Origin: Legionellaceae bacterium UBA2794
GTDB taxonomy: Bacteria > Pseudomonadota > Gammaproteobacteria > Legionellales > Legionellaceae
NCBI GenBank assembly: GCA_002352055.1
Contig: DEHS01000097.1
Location: 38,933-54,830, forward strand
Direction of reading: 5' to 3'
DNA: 15,898 bases
This document shows positions 1 through 6,902 of this stretch, in pieces; the stretch's first letter is position 1, and the number at the start of each line of letters is the position of its first letter. Below the pieces are notes generated by a model. It made no database searches. It was not told the DNA's origin and was given only the letters and a program-made list of their open reading frames with translations. The position numbers and the translations under genes were made by a program.

Positions 1-1
1 C

Positions 2-388
2 GATATTGCAGGAAAAACCGGGACGACCAATGATCAGGTGGATGCCTGGTTTTCTGGATTTAATCCCGATTTGGTTGTTACCGCCTGGATTGGCTTTGAT
101 ACGCCCAAGTCATTACATGAATATGCTGCAGGCCTGGCATTACCTTTATGGATTGACTTTATGAAAGAGGCATTAAAGGATAAGCCAGAAAATGAATTTA
201 AACAGCCCGAAAATGTCGTTGCGGTACGTATCGATCCTGCAAGTGGTTTACTAGCCAAGCCTAATCAGGATAATGGAATTATTGAATATTTTCGTGATAA
301 AGAAGTACCCTCTGAGGAAGATCCTACCCCGGTGTATAATGCGAGTAATGATCAGCAATTAGCACCTGTGGAGGAAAATTTATTTTAA
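2..388 (+). CDS. mrcA: Penicillin-binding protein 1A, C-terminal end (5' partial)
   Basis: This is the 3' end of a bifunctional (class A) penicillin-binding protein, which polymerises glycan strands and cross-links peptides on the outer face of the inner membrane. The frame is open from base 2 and begins with D-I-A-G-K-T-G-T-T, the KTG box of the transpeptidase active site. It continues with N-D-Q-V-D-A-W-F-S-G-F and V-V-T-A-W-I-G-F-D, the usual pattern after KTG in PBP1A. The visible 128 residues end in an acidic, Pro-rich tail, as in many PBP1A proteins. The SxxK and SxN boxes and the glycosyltransferase domain lie left of the window. An ATG at base 38 is internal, not a start. The gene converges on ald. 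The call as class A rather than class B is a family-level judgement. Confidence 0.9.
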   Translation, partial: DIAGKTGTTNDQVDAWFSGFNPDLVVTAWIGFDTPKSLHEYAAGLALPLWIDFMKEALKDKPENEFKQPENVVAVRIDPASGLLAKPNQDNGIIEYFRDKEVPSEEDPTPVYNASNDQQLAPVEENLF

Positions 389-446
389 ACAGAATATTAT
401 GGTATGTGATTCTTTAAGCCTGAAGTATCATTGTGTCTAAACCTTA

Positions 447-687
447 GATCCCTCGGATAAACCGAGGGACGTAGGGACGGGGGTAACTGACAGGACGTGG
501 TAAAAATAAGTCAAAACGTTTTTAACTCACATTATCGATTCAAATTTTAAATTTTTCCCCTTACAACAAATATGAATTTTAATCCTTACAACAGATATGA
601 ATTTTGATTAAGTTCGGCAATGGATAGTCTCTAAAAACTATCACTTCTAATTTTACCCCCTACGTCCCTCGACTTGGTCGAGGGATC
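447..687. repeat. Inverted pair of palindromic repeats, possibly a MITE-like unit
   Basis: Two related sequences of about 30 bases lie in opposite orientation at 447-476 and 658-687. Each contains its own hairpin. The left one is CCCTCGG (450-456), loop 457-461, CCGAGGG (462-468). The right one is CCCTCGAC (666-673), loop TTG, GTCGAGGG (677-684). Outside the hairpin both carry GATC on one side and CGTAGGG on the other. About 180 bases of AT-rich sequence separate them. The arrangement fits either two REP-like elements or a short non-autonomous element with terminal inverted repeats. No transposase is nearby and no clean target duplication is seen. Confidence 0.7.
559..608. repeat. 25-base tandem repeat, two copies
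   Basis: Bases 559-583 and 584-608 are consecutive 25-base copies that differ at two positions (both A to G). Each starts CCTTACAACA and ends in ATGAATTTT(A/G)AT. The repeat lies in non-coding sequence between the inverted hairpins. Confidence 0.85.
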
Positions 688-761
688 CAGAGATTTTCGC
701 TAAGACTGAAGTGATACTGTGTATAGTCTTATGCAATCCCTACGTATTGCTTACCTCATAT

Positions 762-1883
762 TTATTTTCCGGATAAAGCTGTTTTGGAGGGGACATATTC
801 AAAGTCCAACTCACGTGCAACTGCTTCATAGGTAATTTTACCCTCGTGAACATTTAAACCATTAAGCAAATGTGGGTCGCTTAGCAAGGCTAATTTCACG
901 CCTTTAGTGACAATATTTAAAACAAAAGGTAACGTTGCATTATTCAGCGCAAACGTTGAGGTTCGCGGAACAGCCCCTGGCATATTGGCCACACAATAGT
1001 GAACAACATTATCCACAACATAGGTTGGTTCCTGATGTGTTGTTGGGCGACTTGTTTCAAAGCAGCCTCCCTGATCAATGGCCACATCAACCAATACAGA
1101 TCCTGGACGCATGGATTTGAGCATGCTTCGGGTAACTAATTTCGGAGCTGATGCACCAGGTACCAGTACTGCTCCTATAACTAAATCAGCGCTTTTAACA
1201 TAATGTTCTATAGCATCTGCGGTAGAATACACCGTATTAAGCTTGGAGCCGAATTGAAAATCAAGCTCATTTAAACGATGAAGGGATCGATCAAGTACTA
1301 TAACTCGTGCCTCCATTCCCATTGCCATACGCACAGCATTTGTTCCAACCACACCACCGCCGAGGACAACAACGTTTGCAGCAGCAACTCCGGGAACTCC
1401 TCCTAAAAGAACGCCACTACCTCCTTGCGCCATCTCAAGACAATGAGCTCCAGCCTGAATTGACATACGTCCTGCTACTTGAGACATAGGGGTCAAAAGA
1501 GGTAAGCCTCCATCATCTTGAGTTACCGTCTCATAAGCTATAGCAGTAACTCCGGATTCTTTAAGCAATCGCGTTTGTTGGGCATCAGGAGCAAGATGTA
1601 AGTAAGTGAATATAGTCTGACCTTGGCGTAAACGCTTGCATTCAATGGGTTGGGGCTCTTTTACTTTTACAATAAGCTCAGCATTTGCAAAAACCTCATC
1701 AGCAGTATCCACGATTTCCGCGCCAGCACTTTGATAATCTTCATTTGAAATACCAATACCCAGACCAGCACCTCGTTCAACTAAAACAGAGCTTCCTAAA
1801 CGAATTATTTCACGTACACTTGAAGGGACAAGGCCTACCCGATTTTCTTGTGGTTTTATTTCCTTGGGGACACCGACTAACAT
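762..1883 (-). CDS. ald: Alanine dehydrogenase
   Basis: This enzyme catalyses NAD-dependent interconversion of L-alanine and pyruvate plus ammonia in the cytoplasm. The start is set at base 1883 (373 residues, M-L-V-G-V-P-K-E-I-K) and not at an in-frame ATG 12 codons upstream. AAGGAG lies six bases before this ATG, and the family begins M-x-x-G-V-P-K-E. With this start, the substrate and catalytic residues fall at the positions known for the family: R15, K75, Y94, H96 and D270. The nucleotide-binding fold follows G-G-V-P-G-V-A-A-A-N, with the glycine loop G-G-G-V-V-G at about 175-180. The typical A-N-M-P-G-A-V-P-R-T-S-T box is near the C-terminus. Length is normal. It follows etfBA on the same strand, but 268 repeat-rich bases separate them, so it probably has its own promoter. 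Confidence 0.97.
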   Translation of the reverse strand: MLVGVPKEIKPQENRVGLVPSSVREIIRLGSSVLVERGAGLGIGISNEDYQSAGAEIVDTADEVFANAELIVKVKEPQPIECKRLRQGQTIFTYLHLAPDAQQTRLLKESGVTAIAYETVTQDDGGLPLLTPMSQVAGRMSIQAGAHCLEMAQGGSGVLLGGVPGVAAANVVVLGGGVVGTNAVRMAMGMEARVIVLDRSLHRLNELDFQFGSKLNTVYSTADAIEHYVKSADLVIGAVLVPGASAPKLVTRSMLKSMRPGSVLVDVAIDQGGCFETSRPTTHQEPTYVVDNVVHYCVANMPGAVPRTSTFALNNATLPFVLNIVTKGVKLALLSDPHLLNGLNVHEGKITYEAVARELDFEYVPSKTALSGK

Positions 1884-1964
1884 AACCAACTCCTTCTTTA
1901 ATAAATTATCCAAATGCAAAGTGCCGCAACACGTTTCCTGTCCTTGAACTGAGCGAAAATCTTT

Positions 1965-1994
1965 CCCGTATTACGCTTCGCTAATACGGGCTAC
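1965..1994 (-). repeat. Palindromic extragenic repeat, copy A
   Basis: This copy reads as GTAGC plus a hairpin on the - strand. The stem is CCCGTATTA/TAATACGGG (nine perfect pairs) around GCGAAGCG. It is inverted relative to copy B at 2094-2123. The third stem pair is C-G here and T-A in copy B, so both stems stay perfect. Confidence 0.85.
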
Positions 1995-2020
1995 CTAACT
2001 TTAAATCCCGTGAACCTAAT

Positions 2021-2054
2021 GTAACCTCTATTAGCAATAACGTAATACAAGATT
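2021..2054 (+). repeat. Decayed copy of the same palindromic repeat
   Basis: This segment aligns with copy B along its whole length: GTAACCTCTATTAGC, then a changed centre with one extra base, then CGTAATACAAGATT. The stem is no longer fully paired. It is best read as an older, degenerating copy in the same orientation as copy B. Confidence 0.6.
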
Positions 2055-2093
2055 TAGCCAAGTAAATGCTATAACTAAAATTCTGTGCATAAA

Positions 2094-2123
2094 GTAGCCT
2101 GTATTAGCGAAGCGTAATACAGG
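2094..2123 (+). repeat. Palindromic extragenic repeat, copy B
   Basis: GTAGC is followed by the hairpin CCTGTATTA/TAATACAGG with GCGAAGCG between the arms. It lies about 30 bases downstream of the etfA stop codon and 100 bases from the inverted copy A. The GCGAAGCG core is typical of REP-like elements found in many proteobacteria. A role in termination or mRNA stability is possible but not shown. Confidence 0.85.
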
Positions 2124-2151
2124 ATTAGCGAAACAAGTTGATCCAAGCTTA

Positions 2152-3090
2152 TTATTGATTTTTTAATTGCTGAATTAATTGTGGCACCAGCTCGAATAAA
2201 TCACCCACTAACCCGTAGTTAGCAATTTGGAAAATTGGAGCATCCGCATCTTTATTTATTGCAACAATAACCTTCGAGTCTTTCATACCCGCTAAATGCT
2301 GAACAGCACCAGAAATTCCCAAAGCGATATAAAGAGTAGGCGCTACAACCTTTCCAGTTTGACCCACCTGATAGTCATTTGGGACAAACCCTGCGTCCAC
2401 AGCCGCACGTGAAGCACCCACAGCAGCGCCAAGAGCATCAGCCAATTCCTCAACAAGTTTGAACTTTTCAGCACTTTGCAAACCACGGCCACCTGATACT
2501 ACAATTTTGGCACTGCCCAGATCAGGTCGTTCTGATTTACTTAGCTCATGGTGGATAAATTCATTATCACGGGGCAGAATTTCCTGATTTAGCGTATCAA
2601 TCGAACAAGGTGTCTGTGTTGCAGTGACTGGATTAAATGCCGTTGTTCGTATGGTCAGAACTATTTGGGAATCCAATACCCGAACGGTCTCTATAGCGTT
2701 TCCAGCATAAACAGGATGTTCAAAAGTATTTGCATCAATAATTTTACTGACATCGGAGATTTGTGCTACATCTAATTCAGCTGCAATTCGCGGGGCACAA
2801 TTTTTGCCAAAAGTACTGGCTGGAGCTAAAATAACTTTAAAATCCCTGGCAAGAGATGCAACTAATTCACTTATTTGCTCAGCAAGAATATGCTTATAGC
2901 ATGGCTTATCCAAATATAGAACATGTTGGACTCCACCCATAGAAGCCACTTGGTCTGCTACCATCTTGCACTGGTCGCCTACGACCAGCATGGTAGGTTC
3001 ATTGTCTATTTCCAATGCAGCTGCGAGCATATTTTTTGTCGCAGGATGCATCGTGTTATTATCATGTTCAACAAGTATTAAAGTGCTCAT
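2152..3090 (-). CDS. etfA: Electron transfer flavoprotein, alpha subunit
   Basis: The alpha subunit of the soluble ETF heterodimer binds FAD and passes electrons from acyl-CoA and related dehydrogenases to ETF:quinone oxidoreductase. The start M-S-T-L-I-L-V-E-H is chosen at base 3090: AAGGAG then sits five bases away, while the adjacent ATG at 3093 would leave only two. The protein is 312 residues, normal for the family. The C-terminal FAD domain shows V-V-S-G-G-R-G-L, G-A-S-R-A-A-V-D-A-G-F and Q-V-G-Q-T-G-K-V-V-A-P. These are followed by L-Y-I-A-L-G-I-S-G-A-V-Q-H-L-A-G-M and A-I-N-K-D, all diagnostic for EtfA. etfB ends only about a dozen bases upstream, and its TAA stop is part of the TAAGGAG ribosome site, so translation is probably coupled. 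ETF-quinone oxidoreductase is not in the window. Confidence 0.97.
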   Translation of the reverse strand: MSTLILVEHDNNTMHPATKNMLAAALEIDNEPTMLVVGDQCKMVADQVASMGGVQHVLYLDKPCYKHILAEQISELVASLARDFKVILAPASTFGKNCAPRIAAELDVAQISDVSKIIDANTFEHPVYAGNAIETVRVLDSQIVLTIRTTAFNPVTATQTPCSIDTLNQEILPRDNEFIHHELSKSERPDLGSAKIVVSGGRGLQSAEKFKLVEELADALGAAVGASRAAVDAGFVPNDYQVGQTGKVVAPTLYIALGISGAVQHLAGMKDSKVIVAINKDADAPIFQIANYGLVGDLFELVPQLIQQLKNQ

Positions 3091-3102
3091 CATCTCTCCT
3101 TA

Positions 3103-3852
3103 TTAAAGCACTTTGGCTTCATGCTGAAGTTTATCTATTAATGCCTCTACCGTTTCAACCATCACCCCGCCACTTCGAGCCAGAGGTGAGGTTACTTTTA
3201 AAACCTCTATATGTGGTTTAAGAGATAACCCAAGGCTTTCTAAATCCACGACTTCTAATGGTTTTCTTTTAGCTTTCATGATATTAGGTAAACTTGCATA
3301 TCGTGGCTCATTGAGGCGTAAATCCGTACTAACCACTGCAGGCAGACGAACTTTTACAGTCTCATGTCCCCCATCAATTTCACGAGTTACTTCCAGAAAA
3401 TCATTCTCTGCTTTTATTTCTGACGCATAAGTCGCTTGTGGCCATTTTAATAACGTTGAAAGCATTTGCGGTGTTTGATTATTATCACCGTCAATAGTTT
3501 GTTTACCCATTATGATAAGGTTAGGTTGTTCTTGCTCACAAATTTTTTTAAGAATTTTAGCAATATTCAAACTTGCAAATGACTGATCAGTTTTCACCAA
3601 AATCGCTTTATCAGCACCTAAAGCTAAAGCATGACGTAATGTTTCCTGGGACAGATCGGTACCTATAGTGACCGCCACGACCTCACTAGCCCAGTTTTTT
3701 TCACGCAAGCGTAATGCCTCTTCAAGGGCGATTTCATCAAATGGATTCATTGCCATTTTAATATTATGTGTTTCGACGCCTGAATTATCTGACTTGACTC
3801 GAATTTTGACATAAGGGTCTACTACACGCTTCACTGCCACGAGTATCTTCAT
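3103..3852 (-). CDS. etfB: Electron transfer flavoprotein, beta subunit
   Basis: The beta subunit pairs with EtfA, binds AMP and completes the electron-carrying heterodimer. It has 249 residues, the usual size. The N-terminus M-K-I-L-V-A-V-K-R-V-V-D-P and A-M-N-P-F-D-E-I-A-L-E-E-A-L-R-L are hallmark EtfB sequences. The recognition-loop region shows L-R-L-N-E-P-R-Y-A-S-L-P-N-I-M-K-A-K-R-K. AGGAAAG lies just before the ATG. It is the first gene of the etfB-etfA operon. Its 5' leader contains a perfect nine-pair hairpin at 3879-3902, about 27 bases upstream of the start. Confidence 0.97.
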   Translation of the reverse strand: MKILVAVKRVVDPYVKIRVKSDNSGVETHNIKMAMNPFDEIALEEALRLREKNWASEVVAVTIGTDLSQETLRHALALGADKAILVKTDQSFASLNIAKILKKICEQEQPNLIIMGKQTIDGDNNQTPQMLSTLLKWPQATYASEIKAENDFLEVTREIDGGHETVKVRLPAVVSTDLRLNEPRYASLPNIMKAKRKPLEVVDLESLGLSLKPHIEVLKVTSPLARSGGVMVETVEALIDKLQHEAKVL

Positions 3853-3878
3853 CTTTCCTCACTGGAATATCAAATCAA

Positions 3879-3902
3879 CCAGCATCTTGCCAGAGATGCT
3901 GG
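3879..3902 (-). promoter_or_regulatory. Perfect hairpin in the etfBA leader
   Basis: CCAGCATCT (3879-3887) pairs exactly with AGATGCTGG (3894-3902) around a six-base loop. It lies upstream of the etfB ribosome site and is not followed by a T-run in either direction, so it is unlikely to be an intrinsic terminator. It could be an operator (a 24-base dyad) or an mRNA leader structure. Which of these applies cannot be told from sequence alone. Confidence 0.5.
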
Positions 3903-4015
3903 TGTAAATTCAAGGGGTTGCTGATATTTAGAGCATAGTTCAATCCAACTTCATCATCCTATAATAAATTATCTCTATTTCAGCTATTTCATCAAATTCA
4001 CTTCATATTAAAAGA

Positions 4016-5212
4016 CTAACGATTATGAGCATACAATGCCAGTGGTGCCGACTCTCCCTTTATGGATAAGAGAATTTGAACCGATTCATCAATGGCCTTT
4101 CGCGTAGTTGAAGCATAAATTATTTCATTGTTTTTAAAGTCATCAAGCAGTTTTTGAGCATGATTTAATTTCTCCGCTAGCGAATAGTTACCTGAATCCA
4201 ATGCTCGAAATTGGAATAATAATGCATTTACTTTGATATTCTTCTCAGAACCCAAGCGAATACTTCCAAAGAATTGCTTTTCGTTATCCTTAATATATTT
4301 AGTTAAAGGAATACTTATTTTTTGTATTTCTGTAGTTTTCAATCCCATAGTTGACGGCTCTGCATTCTCTTCATTAACTTCAATATCGGACAATAAAGGT
4401 TTAAGGATAACCGAACCGATACTTACGGTAGTATCGAAACATTGCAGAGATACCCAATAAGTCATATCCAATAATCGTGTCAATAAATTCGTAGTAGAAG
4501 TAGCTGCGATCAGCGTTATTTCCTGAAGTGCCTGTCCAAACTTTATCAATACTGCAGAATCTCTTTGCTCCAGGAACTGGCCGCTTTTTAAAAAGACAAA
4601 ATAAAGAAAATATAATGCGAATACTTCCTCAGCAACAATCACTGCTCCATAGGTAGCCAAAAGGGATGGAATAAACATGATTAGAGCACGTAACACCCTC
4701 GAATTTATCATATCAACTCTATCAAAAAAATCACCAGAGTGTTCTAAAAGTTGCAACAAGCTGTCACAAAGGCTTTTTTCACTATTTGCTGTTGAGCGTT
4801 CTTTAAAGTTTAATAACCATTGAATACAGTCGCCTCTGCTGGATATATCAGCAAACGTTATATCCTTTTTAAATTTCTGAGGATTGACCAATTTGTCATA
4901 ACAGGCATGTAACCTTTTAAAACAAACTCCGTCATCAAGCCCCACTGATAGCTGATGCTCAATCCAGATTACCTCAGGTAAAAAATGATGTCTGCGATCG
5001 GGGTGAAAATACAAGGTAAGAATTTTATAATTTTTTTCGATTTTCTGATTTTCAGGCCCATCAATAAGCAAGTAATGATTAATTAACTTTGCAAGATTAA
5101 TATCCAATCTTAAAAGTTCTGCTTTATCCAATTGTGCTGGATTGTATTTTTTTTCTGAATCAGATACACCAAAGGCTTTAAGTAAATCAACTAATGAACT
5201 TTCAATAGTCAT
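4016..5212 (-). CDS. J-like domain membrane protein of unknown function
   Basis: I do not recognise this as a named gene. The 398-residue protein has an N-terminal J-domain-like region. Helical sequence up to about residue 66 leads into L-T-L-Y-F-H-P-D-R at 65-73, which carries the HPD tripeptide that stimulates Hsp70 ATPase. It is followed by C-F-K-R-L-H-A-C-Y-D-K-L-V-N-P at about 97-111, matching the last J-domain helices. The spacing is longer than in canonical DnaJ. Residues about 173-209 form one or two hydrophobic segments rich in Leu, Ile, Phe and Tyr, and the rest is charged and helical. No signal peptide is apparent. AAAGGAG lies ten bases before the ATG. It is preceded by PAP2 on the same strand with a 65-base gap. 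A translocated effector or a membrane-tethered Hsp70 co-factor are both possible, and I cannot choose. Confidence 0.6.
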   Translation of the reverse strand: MTIESSLVDLLKAFGVSDSEKKYNPAQLDKAELLRLDINLAKLINHYLLIDGPENQKIEKNYKILTLYFHPDRRHHFLPEVIWIEHQLSVGLDDGVCFKRLHACYDKLVNPQKFKKDITFADISSRGDCIQWLLNFKERSTANSEKSLCDSLLQLLEHSGDFFDRVDMINSRVLRALIMFIPSLLATYGAVIVAEEVFALYFLYFVFLKSGQFLEQRDSAVLIKFGQALQEITLIAATSTTNLLTRLLDMTYWVSLQCFDTTVSIGSVILKPLLSDIEVNEENAEPSTMGLKTTEIQKISIPLTKYIKDNEKQFFGSIRLGSEKNIKVNALLFQFRALDSGNYSLAEKLNHAQKLLDDFKNNEIIYASTTRKAIDESVQILLSIKGESAPLALYAHNR

Positions 5213-5277
5213 TATGTAATTACTCCTTTAATTAAACTGATTACCAGAGTGGTAGCAGGTCCTCCTGACGGCGCAAA

Positions 5278-5928
5278 TTAAATTATTTTTTTAAAATAAT
5301 CATACTGTTTAAGATAACGGGCTAATACCCCCACCACTATTAGCGCAAAATAAAAACCTGCCACCACATCGCTTAAATAATGAAAATAAAGCAATACACG
5401 TGACATAATAACCAGGAATGCCAACCCCAATATGGCGTAAAAATATTGGGGAAACACAATCCCTAGTCCCGCAGCCAAGGCTGAAACGGTAATACTATGT
5501 CCAGAAGGAAAAGACCAATATAAGTCATTGAACTTAAACCAATAAAACCCAAATAAATCATTCTTAAACAATAATTCTGGCCGAGCTCTACTGACGGTAA
5601 TTTTTAAAGCAGCACCAATAATGTTCGAGACTAAAACACAACTCATTAAAAAGAAGGAACAAGCCTCTTTTGTTGCATTTTTACTCACATATCGAAAAAA
5701 TAGTCCGGAAATTAGAAACAAAATAACATAAATCGCCCATTTTCCAAACATGGTCAGGATGCTAAGTCCATGTACATACCCTCTGATATCCATTTGATGA
5801 AAATAAATAGCTACAGGTTTGTCAATAAAATGATAGGTTAAAATGAGCAAAGCAGCAAATCCTGCGATACACCATGGTTTTATTAATAAGTTAAAAGTTT
5901 TTTCAAATTGAGTCACAATAAGCCTCAT
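5278..5928 (-). CDS. PAP2-family membrane phosphatase
   Basis: This is a 216-residue integral membrane phosphatase of the PAP2 superfamily, which removes phosphate from lipid phosphates or pyrophosphates such as phosphatidylglycerophosphate, undecaprenyl pyrophosphate or lipid A. All three catalytic motifs are present: K109-x6-R116-P117, P141-S-G-H144, and S176-R-x5-H183-x3-D187. Hydrophobic segments at about 20-35, 55-80, 90-108, 147-175 and 188-205 fit the usual six-helix topology. The substrate cannot be told from sequence. It is divergent from the decayed gene at 6148 and has a plausible promoter at 5948-5976. The stop is followed 65 bases later by the J-like gene on the same strand, so the two may be co-transcribed. 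Confidence 0.9.
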   Translation of the reverse strand: MRLIVTQFEKTFNLLIKPWCIAGFAALLILTYHFIDKPVAIYFHQMDIRGYVHGLSILTMFGKWAIYVILFLISGLFFRYVSKNATKEACSFFLMSCVLVSNIIGAALKITVSRARPELLFKNDLFGFYWFKFNDLYWSFPSGHSITVSALAAGLGIVFPQYFYAILGLAFLVIMSRVLLYFHYLSDVVAGFYFALIVVGVLARYLKQYDYFKKII

Positions 5929-5947
5929 AAATCATCTCATGCTGTGC

Positions 5948-5976
5948 ATCATATAAGAGGTCCTTAGCTAAGCCAA
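5948..5976 (-). promoter_or_regulatory. Candidate sigma-70 promoter for the PAP2 gene
   Basis: On the - strand TTGGCT (5976-5971) and TATGAT (5953-5948) are separated by exactly 17 bases. Transcription would start near 5941, giving a very short leader to the ATG at 5928. Match is 4/6 and 5/6 to consensus. Confidence 0.4.
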
Positions 5977-6001
5977 TACATTAATTGAAAAATCATTCAT
6001 T

Positions 6002-6036
6002 AGCGTGTTGGGTCAAAATGACCCAACCTACACGCT
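6002..6036. repeat. Palindromic intergenic repeat with a GGGTCA core
   Basis: GTTGGGTCA (6007-6015) pairs with TGACCCAAC (6019-6027) across an AAA loop. An outer arm AGCGTG (6002-6007) can pair with CACGCT (6031-6036), leaving a small asymmetric bulge. The structure sits between two divergent genes, so it is not a shared terminator. It is unrelated in sequence to the other palindromes here. Confidence 0.75.
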
Positions 6037-6111
6037 TGCACGTCTTTCAAAAACAAAAATGCTTAAAAATACATTCATTAATTTTATGACGATTTGATAA
6101 CTCATTTGCTT

Positions 6112-6117
6112 TATAAT
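6112..6117 (+). promoter_or_regulatory. Perfect -10 box before the decayed gene
   Basis: TATAAT lies 31 bases before the ATG at 6148. No good -35 is found at 16-18 bases; ATGACG at 6086-6091 would need a 20-base spacer. The box suggests that the remnant may still be transcribed. Confidence 0.35.
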
Positions 6118-6147
6118 GTTTCCATTTATTTTTAAAAGGATGTTCTC

Positions 6148-6738
6148 ATGGGAAAGGAAAAAATTTTTAAGATAATGAGTCAGATCAAGGAAGAAATTGA
6201 AACGCAAATGCCTTTTGACCCATATCGCACTCGAATCTCTTTATATAAGAACAGAAAAATAAACGAACAGTCAGAGTCCCTTAAATTATATAAAGAAATA
6301 GAAGAAGCCAGAGTTGTTTTTGAGATTCATCAATATTTTAACAAACTATTTAGTGTTTATTTAATCCAAAACCACCTTCATTCCCCTCAGGAACTCACTG
6401 AAGTGCAGAAGAGAGCCTTTAAATCCGAGGCTTTAACTCAATCAGATAAAATTAGTGAAATTTTTCAGCAACGCAAGAGAATTCTTCAAATCGAAAATAG
6501 CAGTAACTCAGACCATATCAGAGCCTATCTTTTTAATAATATTGACGCTTTAACTGCGACCCTTTTTAACACAGGTAATTTGATATTCGAAGATAGGGAG
6601 TTACAAAATCAATTTAATCTCGATTATGAATTAAGCGAGTTTCGCAAAATAATCACGGAACAATGCTTTGATGAGTCGATAATGAAACTTCCTAAAGGTG
6701 AATCCGAATCAATCACAGAATGCCAAAAAATCGCTTAG
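6148..6738 (+). CDS. N-terminal open fragment of the decayed gene, hypothetical
   Basis: This 196-residue frame starts M-G-K-E-K-I-F-K-I-M with a good ribosome site (AAAAGGA). It ends at TAG after I-T-E-C-Q-K-I-A. The sequence is charged and helical, rich in Glu, Lys, Gln and Asn, with no signal peptide or membrane segment and no recognised domain. The same frame stays open after the TAG for another 50-odd codons (to about 6914) and leads to the Cys of the peptidase-like region, which is why it is read as a fragment. If translated alone it would be a soluble helical protein. A gene finder would probably call it as a separate hypothetical protein. Confidence 0.6.
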   Translation: MGKEKIFKIMSQIKEEIETQMPFDPYRTRISLYKNRKINEQSESLKLYKEIEEARVVFEIHQYFNKLFSVYLIQNHLHSPQELTEVQKRAFKSEALTQSDKISEIFQQRKRILQIENSSNSDHIRAYLFNNIDALTATLFNTGNLIFEDRELQNQFNLDYELSEFRKIITEQCFDESIMKLPKGESESITECQKIA

Positions 6739-6902
6739 CTCTGGAAGGCACACTTTATAAATCGTACCCGATTTAAAATATGCTCTGATGAGCAGCGCGT
6801 TATGTTAGCTCTGGCCAAGCTTAACCTGGAGCACTCTGAAATCATAAAGGATGAGGAGATACGTATAGAAATTATTGTTATCTCTTATACTGATATAAAT
6901 AA

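Larger units (their letters stand above)
389..761. other. Gene-free region between mrcA and ald
   Basis: No convincing coding frame is seen in these 373 bases between two converging genes. The stretch holds an inverted pair of hairpin repeats (447-476 and 658-687) and a two-copy 25-base tandem repeat (559-608). The hairpins could act as transcription terminators for both flanking genes, but neither is followed by a clear run of T, so intrinsic termination is not supported. Confidence 0.7.

Noticed and set aside
450..468. Intrinsic terminator for mrcA
   Set aside because: The GC-rich hairpin is not followed by a run of T and has an inverted sister copy at 666-684, so a repeat element explains it better.
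762..1919. Longer ald start at 1919 giving 12 extra residues
   Set aside because: The ATG at 1883 has AAGGAG at correct spacing and places R15, K75, Y94, H96 and D270 at the family positions.
5278..5928. PAP2 phosphatase as part of the terpenoid pathway (prenyl diphosphate phosphatase)
   Set aside because: It lies nearly 5 kb away with several unrelated genes between, and the PAP2 motifs do not reveal the substrate. Proximity alone is not enough.
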